From positions 21,301,501 to 21,365,500 of the forward strand of contig CM063288.1 in assembly GCA_032173965.1 (NCBI GenBank): a stretch of 64,000 nucleotides of DNA, written 5' to 3'. This DNA comes from Sitta carolinensis. Taxonomy: Eukaryota > Chordata > Aves > Passeriformes > Sittidae. The notes under the pieces were generated by a model that searched no databases, was not told the DNA's origin, and worked only from the letters and a program-made list of their open reading frames with translations. A program made the position numbers and the translations under genes. This document shows positions 62,229 to 64,000 of the stretch, in pieces. Positions within the stretch are counted from its first letter, which is position 1. Every line of letters starts with the position of its first letter.

Positions 62229-64000
62229 AGGGAATATAAAATTACTTTTCTATAAATATCTCTAAACTCAATATTTTGTGTGAGGTATAAGTTTGAAGTT
62301 ACAACATCAAAAGCTAAAATAATATAAGTTTTGGCATTTAATGTAGATTTTTAACTGTATGCAGTTAAATGTCTATAGAAGAATAGTAGATTTGATAGCT
62401 TTCAAAGACATTTCATCTTTCTCTTCTAGGCACAAAAATGTTTGTGATGTAACTCCTTAAGATAGATAGAATTACTTCATTTATTGAACACAGCAGAAAA
62501 ATGTTATAAAAGGGACTAAAAATAGTCATCTACATTTCTAGAGGCCTAGAAAAAGAGTTACTTGTGGGAAATAGTTAGGACACTATTTGCAAAATAGCAA
62601 AGAATTCTTTACACGCTGGAAAATCTGCAACCTTTACCAGGTTGTCCAGAGTGCTCAACAAAAATTGCATGTATTGCTGGAGCCCGCTGCACAAAAAGTG
62701 GGTGGGACACGTTCCTCTGGGCTTAGTTATTAAAGCCCCAAAGTGCGTCAGCCCTAGAGAGATGGTAACAGGGATACAGAGTACACCTTCAAGATGGGAT
62801 TGCAGAGGAAAATTTCAAGAGTTTCTAACTGCAGTCAGCTAGTTTTGCCTCATGAAGCTATATTGTGTAGCATGAACAGATGAGCGTATACTTCAGTCCA
62901 CTTCAGAAACACTGTCATAGGTAGCACTGCAACCCCTAGAGAAGGTGGGGTGACAGTTTCTGTTCTACATTAGCATTACAATGACCTCTGTACAATGGAG
63001 GTTTATTCTACACAATGCTTCAGTTTACATGTAAATACTAATAGCATACTGCTGATACTGCATTCCTGCAGTTATAATAAGAATCCAATCATTTCTTCCT
63101 CATAACTTAGCTACTATATTACAAAAATCCAATAAAAATCAATTTAAAACTCAGATCACATGTATATAATTTTTCTTTAATTTCATGGTAGTGTTCTTAT
63201 TTATAAGAAAAAAATCACAATGCAATTATGCCTCACTTGTGCGTTCAGGAGAGGACATCTTAGCTACTTTGTAATTTTGTAATTCTCTATTCAGAAGAGC
63301 TTAGCAGCTCAGCAAAGCTTCACTCAACACTAATGTTTTCCCCATAATTTACTTAAAAGTTTTTCCTAACTTTCTGTTCTCAACTGTGCAGTATTCTCAT
63401 CTGTAAATGTGGGATTTGCCATACTTTAACTTAGGAAATGACCTGTATGTGCCCACTATTGGCAGTAATAGCATAAACCGAGAGTCCACAGCAATTGCAG
63501 AGACCCTGGCAGTCCTCATCTCTAAAGGTGCCTTGTCACAGTTGCCTTACACCCACCATCATCTGGCAACAACTGTTCAGGTGCCAGTGCACCTGATACA
63601 AATCTGTTCAGCAGCAGCTTCCCAGTGTTTCCCATGCCCTGTTGCCCTAAAGGAGAGTTACATTCACATATGTATCAGGAAGAGATCACCGTCCTGATCT
63701 GCTAGTTGCTGGTCTGGAGGATGCACACAGCAGAACAGAAGTACTTGCTGAGCAGCCAAAGCTCGAGAACACCTCTGCGGAGGAGTTCTGGAAAGACAAT
63801 GAAACCCTCCTATCAAACACTAAGAAATTACTTACCAAGTGGTAAAGATTCCTATCACCATGTTAAGAAATAGCATGTGAACACAGAAATTCTGTTGCCT
63901 CACAATTGCAATAGTTTTGTGGGTGCAGCCAAAGTTTGACTTAACAGCATGACTGCTCGGACACAGATTTCACTAGGGATTTCAGAACCCAAATAAATTC

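Larger units (their letters stand above)
58556..64000. other. Upstream flank of OLA1, no recognised gene
   Basis: About 5.4 kb of AT-rich sequence. It contains a TG/TA microsatellite (59913-59945), an A-rich simple repeat (62190-62228) and one candidate minus-strand exon (62129-62170). Open frames such as 63407-63697 on the plus strand do not resemble a known protein. SP9 and CIR1 lie on this side of OLA1 in human, but no exon of either was recognised. Confidence 0.7.

Noticed and set aside
63388..63415. MIR-like phrase (CTCATCTGTAAATGTGGGAT)
   Set aside because: Only about 28 bp resemble the MIR SINE tail, with no matching flanks, so it cannot be separated from chance.
1..64000. CRISPR array, operon, phage or plasmid features
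   Set aside because: No spaced direct-repeat array, no tightly packed genes; the split exons and avian repeats show vertebrate nuclear DNA.

Overview
The window is a piece of a vertebrate genome, most likely a bird and probably a songbird. It carries the 5' two thirds of OLA1 (Obg-like ATPase 1, the eukaryotic YchF-type ATPase) on the minus strand. The evidence is split coding exons with GT-AG borders whose joined reading matches OLA1, a CpG-island promoter, AT-rich introns, an avian-type CR1 LINE 3' end, and an LTR resembling passerine endogenous-retrovirus LTRs. The passerine call rests mainly on recognising that LTR from memory and is moderate.

Layout, in gene direction (high to low coordinates). 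58.5-64 kb is upstream flank with no recognised gene; it holds one short candidate exon (62129-62170) and microsatellites. 57.5-58.55 kb is a CR1 fragment that appears to be interrupted by a 670-bp solo LTR. 56.87-57.51 kb is the OLA1 CpG island with a non-coding first exon (splice donor at 57322/57321). Six coding exons follow: 57077-56978 (start codon, P-loop), 55278-55135, 46303-46176, 14092-13917, 1857-1777 and 1508-1412. They correspond to residues 1 to about 243 of a protein that is 396 residues long in human. The rest of the ATPase domain and the C-terminal TGS domain lie beyond the left edge. Introns make up most of the window; the largest is 32 kb.

The most notable observation is that two coding exons each lack one base relative to the expected OLA1 frame. 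One is at the exon 2/intron 2 border inside the P-loop; the other is inside exon 7, where an Asn-Lys-His should be encoded. Both lie in mononucleotide runs while every splice site is intact, so assembly or read indel errors are the first explanation. A decaying intron-containing duplicate is the alternative. Several replacements at positions I remember as conserved point the same way but cannot decide it.

Other structure in the introns: a compact CpG-rich island about 23.5 kb downstream of the promoter (33.48-33.81 kb), two strong perfect-stem inverted repeats (3972-4001 and 42153-42177), a 58-bp tandem duplication, a run of 52 T, a tRNA-like element, and several short duplications. I saw no CRISPR array, operon, plasmid or phage feature, and no clearly new biological system.
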